64,000 nt of DNA, taken from positions 1 to 64,000 of the forward strand of contig NEUU01000014.1 of the NCBI GenBank assembly GCA_002304345.1, in the 5' to 3' direction. Of the stretch, positions 33,094 through 42,566 are shown in pieces (the first letter of the stretch is position 1; each line of letters starts with the position of its first letter). Below the pieces are notes generated by a model. It was given only the letters and a program-made list of their open reading frames with translations, made no database searches and was not told where the DNA came from. The position numbers were made by a program, and so were the translations under genes. The DNA is from Verrucomicrobia bacterium Tous-C9LFEB (GTDB lineage: Bacteria; Verrucomicrobiota; Verrucomicrobiia; Methylacidiphilales; UBA1321).

Positions 33094-34713
33094 ATGAGCA
33101 CTTCCGCCCTTTCCACTCCGCGTAATTTCACCCCCGGCTCCACCCCTCAGGAATTGATCAAGGTGGAGAAGGACGGGCTCGACGTCATCCATGACCTCTA
33201 CCGCTATGCGACGCTGGGCGTTGAAGCGGTGACGGAGGGCGATTTCGAGCGCTTCAAGTGGTACGGGTTCTACCGCCAGAAGCCGAAGGAATCGGGCTAT
33301 TTCATGCTGCGGACGAAGATCCCCGGCGGCCAGATGAATTCCGAGCAGCTCGCGGTCATGGCCGACATCGCGGATGATTACGCGCACGGTTTTTCCGACA
33401 TCACGACGCGCCAGACGTTGCAGTTCCATTGGTTGACGATTCAGGATGCGCCGACGATCTTCTCGCGGCTCGCGGCGGTTGGCATGACGACTTCCGGCGC
33501 GTGCGGCGACGATACGCGCAACGTGACGGGTTGCCCCGTGGCGGGCATCGACAAGAACGAGATCATCGACGGTACGGCGGTGCTGGAGCAGGTGAATGCG
33601 CACATGACCGATAACCGCGAGTTCTCGAATCTGCCGCGCAAATTCAAGATTTCCATCTCCGGCTGCCGCATCCATTGCAGCCAGCCCGACATCAATTGTA
33701 TCGGCGTGTTCGGTCTCGAACGCACGGTCAATGGCAAACTCGAAGCCGGTTTCGGCATGAAGGTCGGCGGCGGTCTTTCCAGCGCGCCGCACCTCGCGCA
33801 GACGTTGCCGATTTTCCTCAAGCCCGAGGACGTGTTGTCCGCCGTCCACTACGCGGCGGTGGTGTTCCGCGATTTCGGTTTCCGCGAAAAGCGCAATCGC
33901 GCGCGATTCAAGTTCCTCGTCGCCGATTGGGGCGTGGAAAAAGTGCTGGCGAAGATGGAAGAGCTTTCCGGCCGCACGTGGGAACGCCACAGCGAGTTTC
34001 ACTTCCCGGTCGATCCGGAGAGTGATCACCTCGGCGTGCAGGAGCAGAAGCAGGCGGGGTTGTACTACGTCGGTATCAGCTTTGCCGGTGGTCGCGTGCG
34101 CGGGCACCAGATTCGCAAGGTGGCGGAGTTGTCGAAGAAGTACGCCGCTCCCGGACTGGATCGCATCGCGGCGACGAACAAACAGAATTTGATCCTGCTC
34201 CACATCCCGGAGAAGAATCTGAAGCCGTTGCAGCGCGAGCTGGACGACGCCGGTTTGGTCTGGCAGCCGTCGAATTTCCGCAAGGGTTGCGTCTCCTGCA
34301 CGGGCATGGAGTTCTGCAATCTGGCGATCGTGGAGACGAAGAATCGCATGACCCGGCTCGTGGAAGAGCTGGAAACGGAATGCGCCGATTTCCAGGACAA
34401 GATCCGCATTCATTTCAGCGGTTGCACGAGTTCGTGCGGCCAGCACCAGATCGCCGATCTCGGTTTCCGTGGCGCGATGACGCGCATCAACGGCGTGCAG
34501 ACGGAAGCGTTCGACCTGTTCATCGGCGGCAAGCTGGGTGAAGGCGCGCGCTTCAATGAATTGCTGAAGGGCAAGATTCCGTCAACCGAGGTGAACAAGA
34601 CGATCGGCAAGCTGTTGCACTACTACCAGAGTCATCGCACGAGCGCGGCGGAGAGTTTCTCCGACTTCTCGAAGCGGGTGCCGAAGGATGAGCTGAAACA
34701 AGTGCTGGCCTAG
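33094..34713 (+). CDS. NirA-type ferredoxin-dependent nitrite/sulfite reductase
   Basis: A 539-residue siroheme/[4Fe-4S] enzyme performing a six-electron reduction of nitrite to ammonium or sulfite to sulfide. Two ferrite-like and two siroheme-binding half-domains are visible. The cluster ligands are C402 and C408 (SCTGMEFC) and C444 and C448 (SGCTSSCGQ). The siroheme arginines lie in SDITTRQTLQFHW and DTRNVTGC. Sequence alone does not decide nitrite against sulfite; I saw no other assimilation genes nearby. No Shine-Dalgarno precedes the ATG. Confidence 0.85.
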   Translation: MSTSALSTPRNFTPGSTPQELIKVEKDGLDVIHDLYRYATLGVEAVTEGDFERFKWYGFYRQKPKESGYFMLRTKIPGGQMNSEQLAVMADIADDYAHGFSDITTRQTLQFHWLTIQDAPTIFSRLAAVGMTTSGACGDDTRNVTGCPVAGIDKNEIIDGTAVLEQVNAHMTDNREFSNLPRKFKISISGCRIHCSQPDINCIGVFGLERTVNGKLEAGFGMKVGGGLSSAPHLAQTLPIFLKPEDVLSAVHYAAVVFRDFGFREKRNRARFKFLVADWGVEKVLAKMEELSGRTWERHSEFHFPVDPESDHLGVQEQKQAGLYYVGISFAGGRVRGHQIRKVAELSKKYAAPGLDRIAATNKQNLILLHIPEKNLKPLQRELDDAGLVWQPSNFRKGCVSCTGMEFCNLAIVETKNRMTRLVEELETECADFQDKIRIHFSGCTSSCGQHQIADLGFRGAMTRINGVQTEAFDLFIGGKLGEGARFNELLKGKIPSTEVNKTIGKLLHYYQSHRTSAAESFSDFSKRVPKDELKQVLA

Positions 34714-34747
34714 GCCAGCGCACCAGAAGGAGATAAATCCTTTTCTG

Positions 34748-34953
34748 ATTAATCTGTCATAGTATGACGGATCATGAGAGTTGCAGGCTGATCCTTCGAC
34801 AAGCTCAGGATGACGTGGAATGAACGTAATGTTTTGGGCAATTTCACGCCCTCACCAGAACTCCTCGCTACCATTTGAGAGCGCCTCCCCAAACCGTCAT
34901 CCTGAGCTTGTCGAAGGATCGGCTTGCATGGACGCTGGAGATGACAGATTAAT
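34748..34953. repeat. Inverted-repeat intergenic element with CTTCGACAAGCTCAGGA arms
   Basis: Perfect 13-bp ends (ATTAATCTGTCAT at 34748-34760, complement at 34941-34953) and perfect 26-bp inner arms (34790-34815 with 34895-34920, beginning GATCCTTCGACA) define a 206-bp non-coding element. The inner motif belongs to a repeat type found in many environmental bacteria. It fills most of the 340-bp gap after nirA; next to it, 34986-35004 is a small GGCGCTTC hairpin related to the other palindromic units. Confidence 0.65.
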
Positions 34954-35053
34954 GGGAATCTGCTCTATTCTGCGTATCGAGTCATAGCGCTTCACCGAAG
35001 CGCCCTCCAACAAGACCCCGGCAATGCGATGTCTTTTTGATTGAGGGAGTGAG

Positions 35054-35662
35054 CTACTTCTCCGTCTGGATATGGGGCAGCGCGATGGGCCGTTGCGACC
35101 AGTAGTAGAGTGTCGTGCCGATGAGCATGCAGACCAGTCCGGCGACGATGAGCACGCCGGAGGCAAACCACGTGCTGATGATGAGCGGGAAGACCACGGT
35201 CTTCGGATGGGCGGGATCGTAATAGACGAGGTCGGTGGTGGGCAGGCCGTCGGGATCGGTGAGGGTGTAGAGCGGCTTGAGCTGGCTGCCGACGGACGCG
35301 CGGACCTGGATGAGTTCGCCCTTGTCGGTGTGGAATTGGAATTCATTCCAGAACACGTAACTGCGGTCATGCGGTTCGAGCTTGGCCTGAATCTGCACGT
35401 CGTCGGTGAGGATCAGGTCGGGGAGGCCTTCCTTGGTTTTGACGACGGAGACGACTTCGGCCTTGGCGCGTTTGCCGAAAGCGAGAAGCCGCAGGGGCGT
35501 CCAGAGATGCGAAATGCCGAGGACAAAGAGCAGGAGTCCGTAGCCGATCATCAGCAGCTTGCGCTTCGAATGGCCGGGGACGTAGTGCCCCGGAATCGGA
35601 AACGCCTGCGACGTGGAGGTGAGGTTGGGGATGGGATCGGATGGATGATCAGAGGGGTTCAT
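35054..35662 (-). CDS. DUF3592-like two-helix membrane protein
   Basis: A 202-residue protein with two membrane helices (about 35-55: LLMIGYGLLLFVLGISHLWT and 162-185: VVFPLIISTWFASGVLIVAG) enclosing a beta-rich extracytoplasmic segment (YVFWNEFQFHTDKGELIQVR, LVYYDPAHPKTVVFP). That arrangement matches DUF3592 proteins, whose function is unknown. Its ATG overlaps the stop of the MFS gene (ATGA), so it is very likely translated with the carrier and may be an accessory subunit. Confidence 0.65.
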   Translation of the reverse strand: MNPSDHPSDPIPNLTSTSQAFPIPGHYVPGHSKRKLLMIGYGLLLFVLGISHLWTPLRLLAFGKRAKAEVVSVVKTKEGLPDLILTDDVQIQAKLEPHDRSYVFWNEFQFHTDKGELIQVRASVGSQLKPLYTLTDPDGLPTTDLVYYDPAHPKTVVFPLIISTWFASGVLIVAGLVCMLIGTTLYYWSQRPIALPHIQTEK

Positions 35663-38178
35663 GATGCTTGCGCCTCCTCGACGCCGCGTTTGTGAATGAG
35701 GCCTTTGGCTTCGAACCGGGCGAAGACCATGGTGATGGTGATGCCGATCAGACCCATCAGGAGCATCCAGATGTAGCCGGACATGTAGTTGTACTTCATC
35801 GGGGCGTACTCGGCGGTCAACAGCGGCCGGGCGACGGTGATGCGTTGCAGGGCAGCGGATTTTTCGATGCGGTCGTAGAACGCGCGCGCTTGCGGGAGCA
35901 TGTTATTCTGCGCGCCGAAATAGGACTGCATCCGTAGGGCGACGGGATCGTTGATCACCGTGGCCGCGGGCGCGTTGGCCGGAATCACCGCGGTGACGGT
36001 GATGGTCTTGGGCGCGGTGCCAGCCTCGACGCGGACGTGGTTGATGTCGGCGGGCGTGCGCAGATTGCGCGCCGTGGCGGAGATTCGGCGATCGGGTCGC
36101 GGCACGGCGTCGAAGAGATTCAGCACCACGTTGACCACGCGGGTGATGGGTGAGACGTAGTCGTCGATGGGTTTTTCCACCACCATCAAATCCAGCGCCA
36201 GCGCGGGGAGTTGACGAATGCTGAGCGGGGCGGTGCCGGGCGTGAAGAGTCCTTTTTGGCGCGGACCGGAGATCCGTTCCACGGCGGCCTGGAGTTCCTT
36301 GGCCAGGGCGAGTTCGTTCGTGCCGGAGGGCAGCAGCGCACTCACCGCCACGCCGTAACCGGTGTCGCGCTTGAGCGGTCGCAGATCGATCAGGTTCGGA
36401 AACTCGTGGCGCAGGTCGTTGAGATCCTGTTCCAGTTCGTGCACGTCGGGACGTTTGTTCGTGGCGAGTTCGATGATGACGGCTTGCTTGGTGCTGGCCC
36501 CGAGGACTTGATCGCCGTCGGCGATGAGCCGGGAGGCGAGGGCGGTGGTGACCTGCGTCTGGAATTTCTTCGCGCGTTCGGCGAGCGTGGCGTCGATTCC
36601 GTCGATTTGTTTGGTGAGCTCGGCGATACGGGTGCTCTTGGCGTCGGCTTTTTGTTTCGTTTCCGATGCGGCGGCGATCTGATTCTTGCGGGTTTGATTG
36701 AACGCTTTGTCGCGGAGGAGTTTTTCCTCGGAGACGAGCATCGACCGTTCCTTGATCAACTCGTCCTTTTGCTTGGCGAGCGTCTCGCTCTCCTTGTTGC
36801 GCAGGCGTACTTCCCACGCGCGGCCGGTATCGCTGACGGTGCCGTTGGCCTGCCACGCATTGGCTTCAATATTGGCGGCGGGAGCCTTGCTGTTGTCCTG
36901 CGGATAGGTCCAGAGCGGGTTCGCCCGGAGTTCCGCGCGTACTTCGGTTTTCTGATTCTGATCGCCGCGCAGGACCACGCGGGCCATCTCCCCGGCGGGT
37001 GGCTGGAAGACGAGGGCGTAGGCCCAGATGAACAAGCCGACGCCGTTGAGGGTGACGAGACCGGTGACGCGCGTGACGAGGGCGGCACCCGCAAAGTAGG
37101 TGCCCATTTTATTGCGGCGGATGTAATCGTAGACGAGGGGGACGTAGACCATGCCGGTGAGCAGGCCGATGATGGAACCGGTTTCGCCGAAGGCGATGAT
37201 TTCCACCAGCGAGGGGCGTTGATCGGGCAGGACGAACGTGACGTAGCAGAAATAGCTGAAGTTCAGCGCGACGGAGATGCAGATGAGGGTGCGGTACGCC
37301 TTCATCCGGTTGAGCTTGTCGGCGAAGATGGTGAGCAGGCCAATGATGAACATGTTGAGCACGCCGCCGACGGCGACATTGATGCCCATGTCTTGCTTGG
37401 TGTAGTTCCACTGGTCGGTGTAGAGCAGATTGCCGAGCGGTCCGAGTCCCGCCGCGAGCGTGGCGGAGCCGAAGACGAGCATGTAGACCGGCCACAGTTC
37501 GGAATCAAGCAGGCCGCCAAAAAAGTTCTTCAGCGTGAGCTTCTGCCCGACCAGCTTGCTCTTCTGGTCCATTTCTTTGATCCCAAGCATGATCAACAGA
37601 AGCATGACGGTGAGGAGCAATCCGGCGGACCAGTAGATGACATCTTCCCCGACGAACGGCACGCCGGCCATGAAGGTCACATCATCGAATCGTCCGAGCG
37701 CGATGAAGTAGAAGACGACACCGGCGAGGTTGGTGCACCATTGCATCGCCCCGGTGGCGCGGCCGCGCTCGTGGGGCGGGATGATCTCCTGCTTGAGCGG
37801 CTCCAGTGGCGTGTTCAGATCGCTGAAGAAATAGTAGGCCATGTAGACCGCGACCAATCCCCAGAAGTTGGGCATGAGCGGCATCAAGATCAGGCAGGTC
37901 GCAATGCCGGTCCACGAGGTGACGATGAAAGGTTTGCGGCGACCGAAGCGGGTCCAGATACGATCCGAGATAAAGCTGACGCAGGGACCGAAGATGATCG
38001 AGAGGAAGGTCGGCAGGCTGAGAATGAAAGTGAGACCGGCGGGATTCTCGACGAACTTTTTCAGCGAGAAGAGAAACGCCACACCCACGACGCCCCACGT
38101 GTAACCGAACGAAGCCCAGGGGAGGATCGAGAAGAAAATCCAGCGCGGTGGAATTTCTTTTTTGCACGTAATGATCAT
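35659..38178 (-). CDS. GPH-type MFS sugar carrier with a 400-residue insertion
   Basis: An 839-residue transporter. Residues 10-392 hold about eleven membrane helices of an MFS/glycoside-pentoside-hexuronide carrier, with a signature loop RIWTRFGRRKPFI (D72-R79 region). Normal family members then have one more helix and end near residue 450. Here about 400 residues (393-795) intervene: a hydrophilic stretch, a coiled coil (about 458-545) and a mixed alpha/beta part, before the last helix (798-820: SGYIWMLLMGLIGITITMVF). By topology the insert should face the periplasm. The gene follows a GH2 mannosidase and is coupled to a DUF3592-like gene, suggesting mannoside uptake. Confidence 0.8.
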   Translation of the reverse strand: MIITCKKEIPPRWIFFSILPWASFGYTWGVVGVAFLFSLKKFVENPAGLTFILSLPTFLSIIFGPCVSFISDRIWTRFGRRKPFIVTSWTGIATCLILMPLMPNFWGLVAVYMAYYFFSDLNTPLEPLKQEIIPPHERGRATGAMQWCTNLAGVVFYFIALGRFDDVTFMAGVPFVGEDVIYWSAGLLLTVMLLLIMLGIKEMDQKSKLVGQKLTLKNFFGGLLDSELWPVYMLVFGSATLAAGLGPLGNLLYTDQWNYTKQDMGINVAVGGVLNMFIIGLLTIFADKLNRMKAYRTLICISVALNFSYFCYVTFVLPDQRPSLVEIIAFGETGSIIGLLTGMVYVPLVYDYIRRNKMGTYFAGAALVTRVTGLVTLNGVGLFIWAYALVFQPPAGEMARVVLRGDQNQKTEVRAELRANPLWTYPQDNSKAPAANIEANAWQANGTVSDTGRAWEVRLRNKESETLAKQKDELIKERSMLVSEEKLLRDKAFNQTRKNQIAAASETKQKADAKSTRIAELTKQIDGIDATLAERAKKFQTQVTTALASRLIADGDQVLGASTKQAVIIELATNKRPDVHELEQDLNDLRHEFPNLIDLRPLKRDTGYGVAVSALLPSGTNELALAKELQAAVERISGPRQKGLFTPGTAPLSIRQLPALALDLMVVEKPIDDYVSPITRVVNVVLNLFDAVPRPDRRISATARNLRTPADINHVRVEAGTAPKTITVTAVIPANAPAATVINDPVALRMQSYFGAQNNMLPQARAFYDRIEKSAALQRITVARPLLTAEYAPMKYNYMSGYIWMLLMGLIGITITMVFARFEAKGLIHKRGVEEAQAS

Positions 38179-38313
38179 ATAAAGCCCCTGGATAATATAT
38201 TGAAAAACGAGAGCCTATAATGAAATTGTATCAATGGCTATGCAAGCGTGCATTTGTGATATTCGTAGGATTTTTTTGTGATATCCCCTGTGTTAAAGGC
38301 TCCCTGCCCGATT

Positions 38314-38325
38314 TCACATATGTGA
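38314..38325. promoter_or_regulatory. Palindrome in the leader of the carrier gene
   Basis: TCACATATGTGA is a perfect 12-bp palindrome about 140 bp upstream of the carrier start, with two TTTGTGATAT repeats at 38253 and 38273. It could be a regulator site for the carrier operon; it resembles back-to-back TGTGA half-sites rather than the spaced CRP consensus. Confidence 0.35.
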
Positions 38326-38371
38326 TTTCAGGCGGGGACCAGATCAGCACTGGAATCGTGATCGACAGAGG

Positions 38372-40651
38372 CTAATGCCCGTAAACTTGGGCGATCCACT
38401 GGCGATATTGCGCGGGGTCGAACGGCGGATTGCCGGAGAGGTAATGGTTGAGTCCTTTGCCTTGCGCGCTGCTCCATTCGATGACGAGGAAGCGGGCTTC
38501 GCTGCGCGTATAGGGGACCTCTTGGGCGAGCGTGACGGCGTCCGGGGCTGCGGCGCAATGGCCCTCGGCGATGATCTTGTCTTTGGCGAGGTCGCGCACG
38601 GTGTAGTGGAGGTCGAGGGTGTCGCGCGTGTCGTTGCAGACGACGAGGTCATGATTCCAGCCGCGCGATTCGCGGAACATCACGAGCACGGGCTGTTGCA
38701 CGCGGCGGATGAAGTGGTAGGCGAGCTTCTTGTTGAAATAGTAATCAACGACCGCATCGGAGAATTGCGGCCAGCCGTCCATCAGGTTCCACCAGAGCAG
38801 ACCGGTGCGACGCCATTTCGCGCCACGGAAAAGTTCGATGAAGAACTTTTTCGCTTCGGCTTGCACGCATTGGCTCTGAAAGGCGAAATCGTCGAGGTTG
38901 TCCGGCACGCGGCCGAACATCTCGCGGATTTGATTGCTCATGAGCTCGATGCGGTAGTCGTACAAATTCACGCCGGGAATGGGCGAGGTGGAGTGGAGCA
39001 GCCATTCGTCGTTGCCGGGCGGCCAGAGTTTCGCGGGGGAGATGAATTTTTTGATCGATTCGGGCGAGGGACAACCATGATACCCCATCTCGCTGGCGAA
39101 GTGGGCGAGCGATTGTTCGTAGAACGGACTTTTGAAATAATCGCGCGGACCCCAGAGATGATTTTCCGGGAGGCGCGATTCGTCGGCCTTGAGTGCTTCG
39201 GCATCGATGTAAGGCGACGAGGGAAGATAGGGACGGCGCGGGTCCTCGGCCTGTAGCACGCGGGGCAGCACTTCGCGGGTGAGGCGATTGGCTTCGGGGG
39301 ATGCGCCCTTGATCCAATAGTAGGCCTGATCGCATTCGTTGTCCCCGGCCCAGAGAGCGAGAGAGGGATGATGGCGCAGGCGACGCACGACGGCGCGGGC
39401 TTCGGTTTCGAGCGCCTTGCAGAACGCGTCGTCCTTCGGATAGTAGCCGCACGCCATGGCGAAGTCCTGCCAGATCAGGATGCCGTGCTCGTCGCAGAAA
39501 TCGAAGAAGAAGTCGGGCTCGTAGACATTGCCGCCCCAGCAGCGGAGCATGTTGCAGCCGGAGTCGAGGACGAGTTCGAGAATCTTGGGAATGCGCTCGG
39601 CGTCGCGTGAATGATACGCGTCGGCGGGCACCCAGTTGCTGCCGTGGATGAAGACGCGTTCGCCGTTGACGAGAAAGCAGAATTCGCCATTGCCCGTGTT
39701 GTCGGTGGTGCTGGTGCGGCGCAGTTCGAGCGAGCGGATGCCGTGACGGAATTGCGCGCGGTCGATGGGCTGGCCATTTTTCAGGAGAACCACGGTGACA
39801 TTGTAGAGTGATTGCGGCCCGCGATTGCGCGGCCACCAGAGACGGGGATTGGAGATCTCGACGAAGGCGCGGCCTGCCTCGAACAGGACGACGGTTTTCT
39901 GGTGAAAAGTGGAGTCGCCGCAGGAGCCGGTGATTTCGAGCTCGTATTTATTGGCCACTTCGGAGCCAAGCCGGGCGCGGAAATGAAGCGTCAACCGGGC
40001 CTCGCGGGCCGAGCAACTCATCGTGTCGAGGAAGAGCGTTTCGATTCGCTCGACGGGAAGATACTCGATGTGCACGGGACGCCACAGTCCCGCCGAGACG
40101 GCGCGCGGCATGATGTCCCACCCGTACATATGCGGCGCCTTGCGGACGTGAATGGCGTCGTAGTTGCTGCCGAGGGCGTTGAGGCCGGGCGGGTAGTCGA
40201 ACTTGCGGGCCTCTTCCACTGCAGGCCGGATGTGGATGAGGAGTTCGTTGCCTTCCGCGCGCGCGCCGGTGAGCGGCAGGGTGTGCGCGATGAGCATATT
40301 CGCGCAGGAGCCGATGTGCTGGCCGTTGAGGTAGACCTCGGCAAAACAGTCGACGCCTTCGAGAACGAGCACCGGCGTGGTGCCGGGACGCGGCGGGAGA
40401 TCGAACGTGCGGAAATACCAGACGTGCGCACCTTCATACTGGCGCAGGCCCGCGATGTTCATGCCGTGGAAGGGTTCCTCGATGAGGCCATGCTTTTGCA
40501 GGTCGAGCTCGAAGTTGCCGGGGACCTGACAGTCCAGCGTGCGGAGCCCGCTCTGCTGGAGTTGGGCGATGGTGGTGGGTTCGGCGGGAGTGAGGCTCCA
40601 AGCGAAGGACCAGGAACCGTTCAAGTCGAGAGTGGAGCGGTCAGTGAACAT
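38372..40651 (-). CDS. Glycoside hydrolase family 2 beta-mannosidase-like enzyme
   Basis: A 759-residue GH2 enzyme. A jelly-roll domain (about 10-200: LNGSWSF, PGNFELDLQK, VWYFRTFDLP) and an immunoglobulin-like domain (200-310) precede the TIM barrel. The catalytic acid/base is E439 in LWAGDNECD and the nucleophile E521 in HFASEMGYHG, as in beta-mannosidases; the barrel also has GSNWVPADAY and MLRCWGGNVYEPDFFFDFCD. No signal peptide is seen, so it acts in the cytoplasm on imported mannosides or glycans. It lies 193 bp upstream of the sugar carrier on the same strand. Other GH2 activities cannot be excluded. Confidence 0.88.
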   Translation of the reverse strand: MFTDRSTLDLNGSWSFAWSLTPAEPTTIAQLQQSGLRTLDCQVPGNFELDLQKHGLIEEPFHGMNIAGLRQYEGAHVWYFRTFDLPPRPGTTPVLVLEGVDCFAEVYLNGQHIGSCANMLIAHTLPLTGARAEGNELLIHIRPAVEEARKFDYPPGLNALGSNYDAIHVRKAPHMYGWDIMPRAVSAGLWRPVHIEYLPVERIETLFLDTMSCSAREARLTLHFRARLGSEVANKYELEITGSCGDSTFHQKTVVLFEAGRAFVEISNPRLWWPRNRGPQSLYNVTVVLLKNGQPIDRAQFRHGIRSLELRRTSTTDNTGNGEFCFLVNGERVFIHGSNWVPADAYHSRDAERIPKILELVLDSGCNMLRCWGGNVYEPDFFFDFCDEHGILIWQDFAMACGYYPKDDAFCKALETEARAVVRRLRHHPSLALWAGDNECDQAYYWIKGASPEANRLTREVLPRVLQAEDPRRPYLPSSPYIDAEALKADESRLPENHLWGPRDYFKSPFYEQSLAHFASEMGYHGCPSPESIKKFISPAKLWPPGNDEWLLHSTSPIPGVNLYDYRIELMSNQIREMFGRVPDNLDDFAFQSQCVQAEAKKFFIELFRGAKWRRTGLLWWNLMDGWPQFSDAVVDYYFNKKLAYHFIRRVQQPVLVMFRESRGWNHDLVVCNDTRDTLDLHYTVRDLAKDKIIAEGHCAAAPDAVTLAQEVPYTRSEARFLVIEWSSAQGKGLNHYLSGNPPFDPAQYRQWIAQVYGH

Positions 40652-41122
40652 AAGAGAGGTGGTAAGATAAAAGGAGTGGGGCGTCGATTCGAATATTGCG
40701 CAACAATTGCGTGAAAGAAGTAAATTCCCTTTCGAGAGGAGCTTACAGATTTCGTGAAAAGAGAGAAATCGTCTGACGGAAAGCCCCGACTCGAGGTGTG
40801 TTCACGGAGCCTAGTCTGTGACTGCGTGGCTCGCTCGTCACAAATCTATTGGATGCAGGATTCTCGCTTGAGTCTCGAGTCACCCCCAAATCCTTCGCGG
40901 ATTTGGGACAATTTAAATGGAAAAGATAACATGCAACTTGTTGTCAAATGTGGGATTAAGGTAGTATGGGCCGAGGCGAGGAGATATTTGGGTATCGGTC
41001 GGTTCGAAAGGTGGCAATGTCTGCAACTCCTCCGGGAAAGTGGTACGTTTTTAGCTGGCGGTAAGGGAGTGCAAAAACAAGGTGAGGTCATAAACGACTG
41101 AGCAGAAGGGTGATTTGACGCC
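40652..41122. other. 471-bp intergenic region with hairpins
   Basis: No gene is convincing here. GACTCGAG near 40788 pairs with CTCGAGTC near 40875 across a GC/AT-mixed stretch, and a perfect 9-bp hairpin with a TTCGC loop lies at 40885-40907 (CCCAAATCC / GGATTTGGG). The right part (40910-41122) probably contains the promoter and leader of the ATP-grasp gene; it is more AT-rich than its surroundings. Confidence 0.4.
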
Positions 41123-42565
41123 ATGGCGCTTTTAGATAAATACCAACCAGAGGAATTTTTTGACGAGATGTTTGAGTCGCCTCAGGAGGTGAGGCCTCAC
41201 TATCTCGAATTGTTCAAGCGCTTTCAGGCGCTGGACACGGACGAATTTGAGCAGCGACGGCAGGCAGTCGATGCTTCCTTCTTGCGGCAGGGCATCACGT
41301 TTACCGTGTACAGCGATGAGCGGGGCACGGAGCGCATTTTCCCGTTTGATCTGATGCCGCGCATCATTCCGGCTTCGGAGTGGGATTTGATCGAGAAGGG
41401 GCTGACGCAGCGGATCATCGCGCTGAATAAATTCCTGCACGATATTTATCACGAGCAGCGGATCATCAAGGAGGGCATTGTCCCGAAAGAATTCGTCTAC
41501 GGGGCGAAACATTTCCGGCCTGAATTCATGAATTTCAATGTGCCGCGGGATATTTATATCCACATCTGCGGATCGGATCTGGTTCGCGATGGCGACGGTA
41601 CCTATTACGTGCTGGAGGATAATGGCCGTTGCCCCTCGGGCGTGTCCTACTTGCTGGAGAACCGGCAGGCGATGAAGCGCGCTTTCCCGAATCTCTTCGA
41701 TCGCGTGGGGGTGCGGCCGGTGGATCATTACCCGGAAGAGCTGCTGAACATGCTCAAGTACATTGCGCCTCCGAGCAAGGGCAACCCGAACGTGGTGTTG
41801 CTGACGCCGGGCTATTATAATAGCGCGTATTTCGAGCACTCGTTTCTGGCTCGCCAGATGGGCATTGAAATCGTGGAGGGACGCGATTTGACGGTGCAGG
41901 ATGAGCGGGTGTACATGCGTACGACGAAGGGTTTGCAGCAGGTGGATACGATTTATCGCCGCATCGACGATGACTTCCTTGATCCGCAGGTGTTCCGGAA
42001 GGATTCGGTGCTCGGCGTGCCGGGCTTGGTGAGCGCCTATCGCGCGGGCAATGTGAGCTTGGCGAATTCGATTGGCACTGGTATCGCGGACGACAAGGCG
42101 ATGTACTATTTCGTGCCGCAGATGATCAAGTTCTACCTGAGCGAAGAACCGATCTTGAAGAACGTGCCCACCTATCTCGGTTCGAACGAGAGCGATCGCA
42201 AATACATCCTCGAGAATATGTCGAAGCTGGTGGTGAAGGCGGCCAATGAGTCGGGCGGTTACGGAATGATCGTCGGCAGCAAGGCCACCCGCGCCGAGTT
42301 GGCGGACTTCAAGGCGAAGGTGCAGGCCGATCCGCGCAATTATATTGCGCAGCCGATTCTGGCTCTTTCGCGTCATCCGAGTTTCTGCGACGGCAAGTTC
42401 GAGGGGCGGCACATTGACTTGCGGCCCTACATTCTGTATGGGGAAAAGATCACGATTGTCCCCGGCGGGTTGACGCGCGTGGCGCTGCGCAAGGGATCGC
42501 TCGTGGTGAATTCTTCGCAGGGCGGTGGCAGCAAGGACACCTGGGTTCTGCGGGGGGAACACTAA
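41123..42565 (+). CDS. Circularly permuted ATP-grasp type 2 protein
   Basis: A 480-residue ATP-grasp family protein of the circularly permuted type (former DUF404/DUF407). Typical segments are RVPLGR-like [60 protein letters not shown] and [20 protein letters not shown]. Family members are proposed peptide or amide ligases acting with an alpha-E protein, which follows immediately here, after 1 bp. The usual transglutaminase-like third partner is not in the window. AAGGGTG lies 11 bases upstream of the ATG. Confidence 0.9.
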   Translation: MALLDKYQPEEFFDEMFESPQEVRPHYLELFKRFQALDTDEFEQRRQAVDASFLRQGITFTVYSDERGTERIFPFDLMPRIIPASEWDLIEKGLTQRIIALNKFLHDIYHEQRIIKEGIVPKEFVYGAKHFRPEFMNFNVPRDIYIHICGSDLVRDGDGTYYVLEDNGRCPSGVSYLLENRQAMKRAFPNLFDRVGVRPVDHYPEELLNMLKYIAPPSKGNPNVVLLTPGYYNSAYFEHSFLARQMGIEIVEGRDLTVQDERVYMRTTKGLQQVDTIYRRIDDDFLDPQVFRKDSVLGVPGLVSAYRAGNVSLANSIGTGIADDKAMYYFVPQMIKFYLSEEPILKNVPTYLGSNESDRKYILENMSKLVVKAANESGGYGMIVGSKATRAELADFKAKVQADPRNYIAQPILALSRHPSFCDGKFEGRHIDLRPYILYGEKITIVPGGLTRVALRKGSLVVNSSQGGGSKDTWVLRGEH

Positions 42566-42566
42566 T

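Noticed and set aside
36211..38220. A long open frame (669 codons) on the plus strand opposite the carrier gene
   Set aside because: It mirrors the codon pattern of the real gene on the other strand, has no recognisable domain, and the carrier has clear membrane helices in the other frame.
40754..41101. A 115-codon open frame in the gap before the ATP-grasp gene
   Set aside because: No family resemblance, unusual residue mix and overlap with hairpins; composition does not resemble neighbouring genes.
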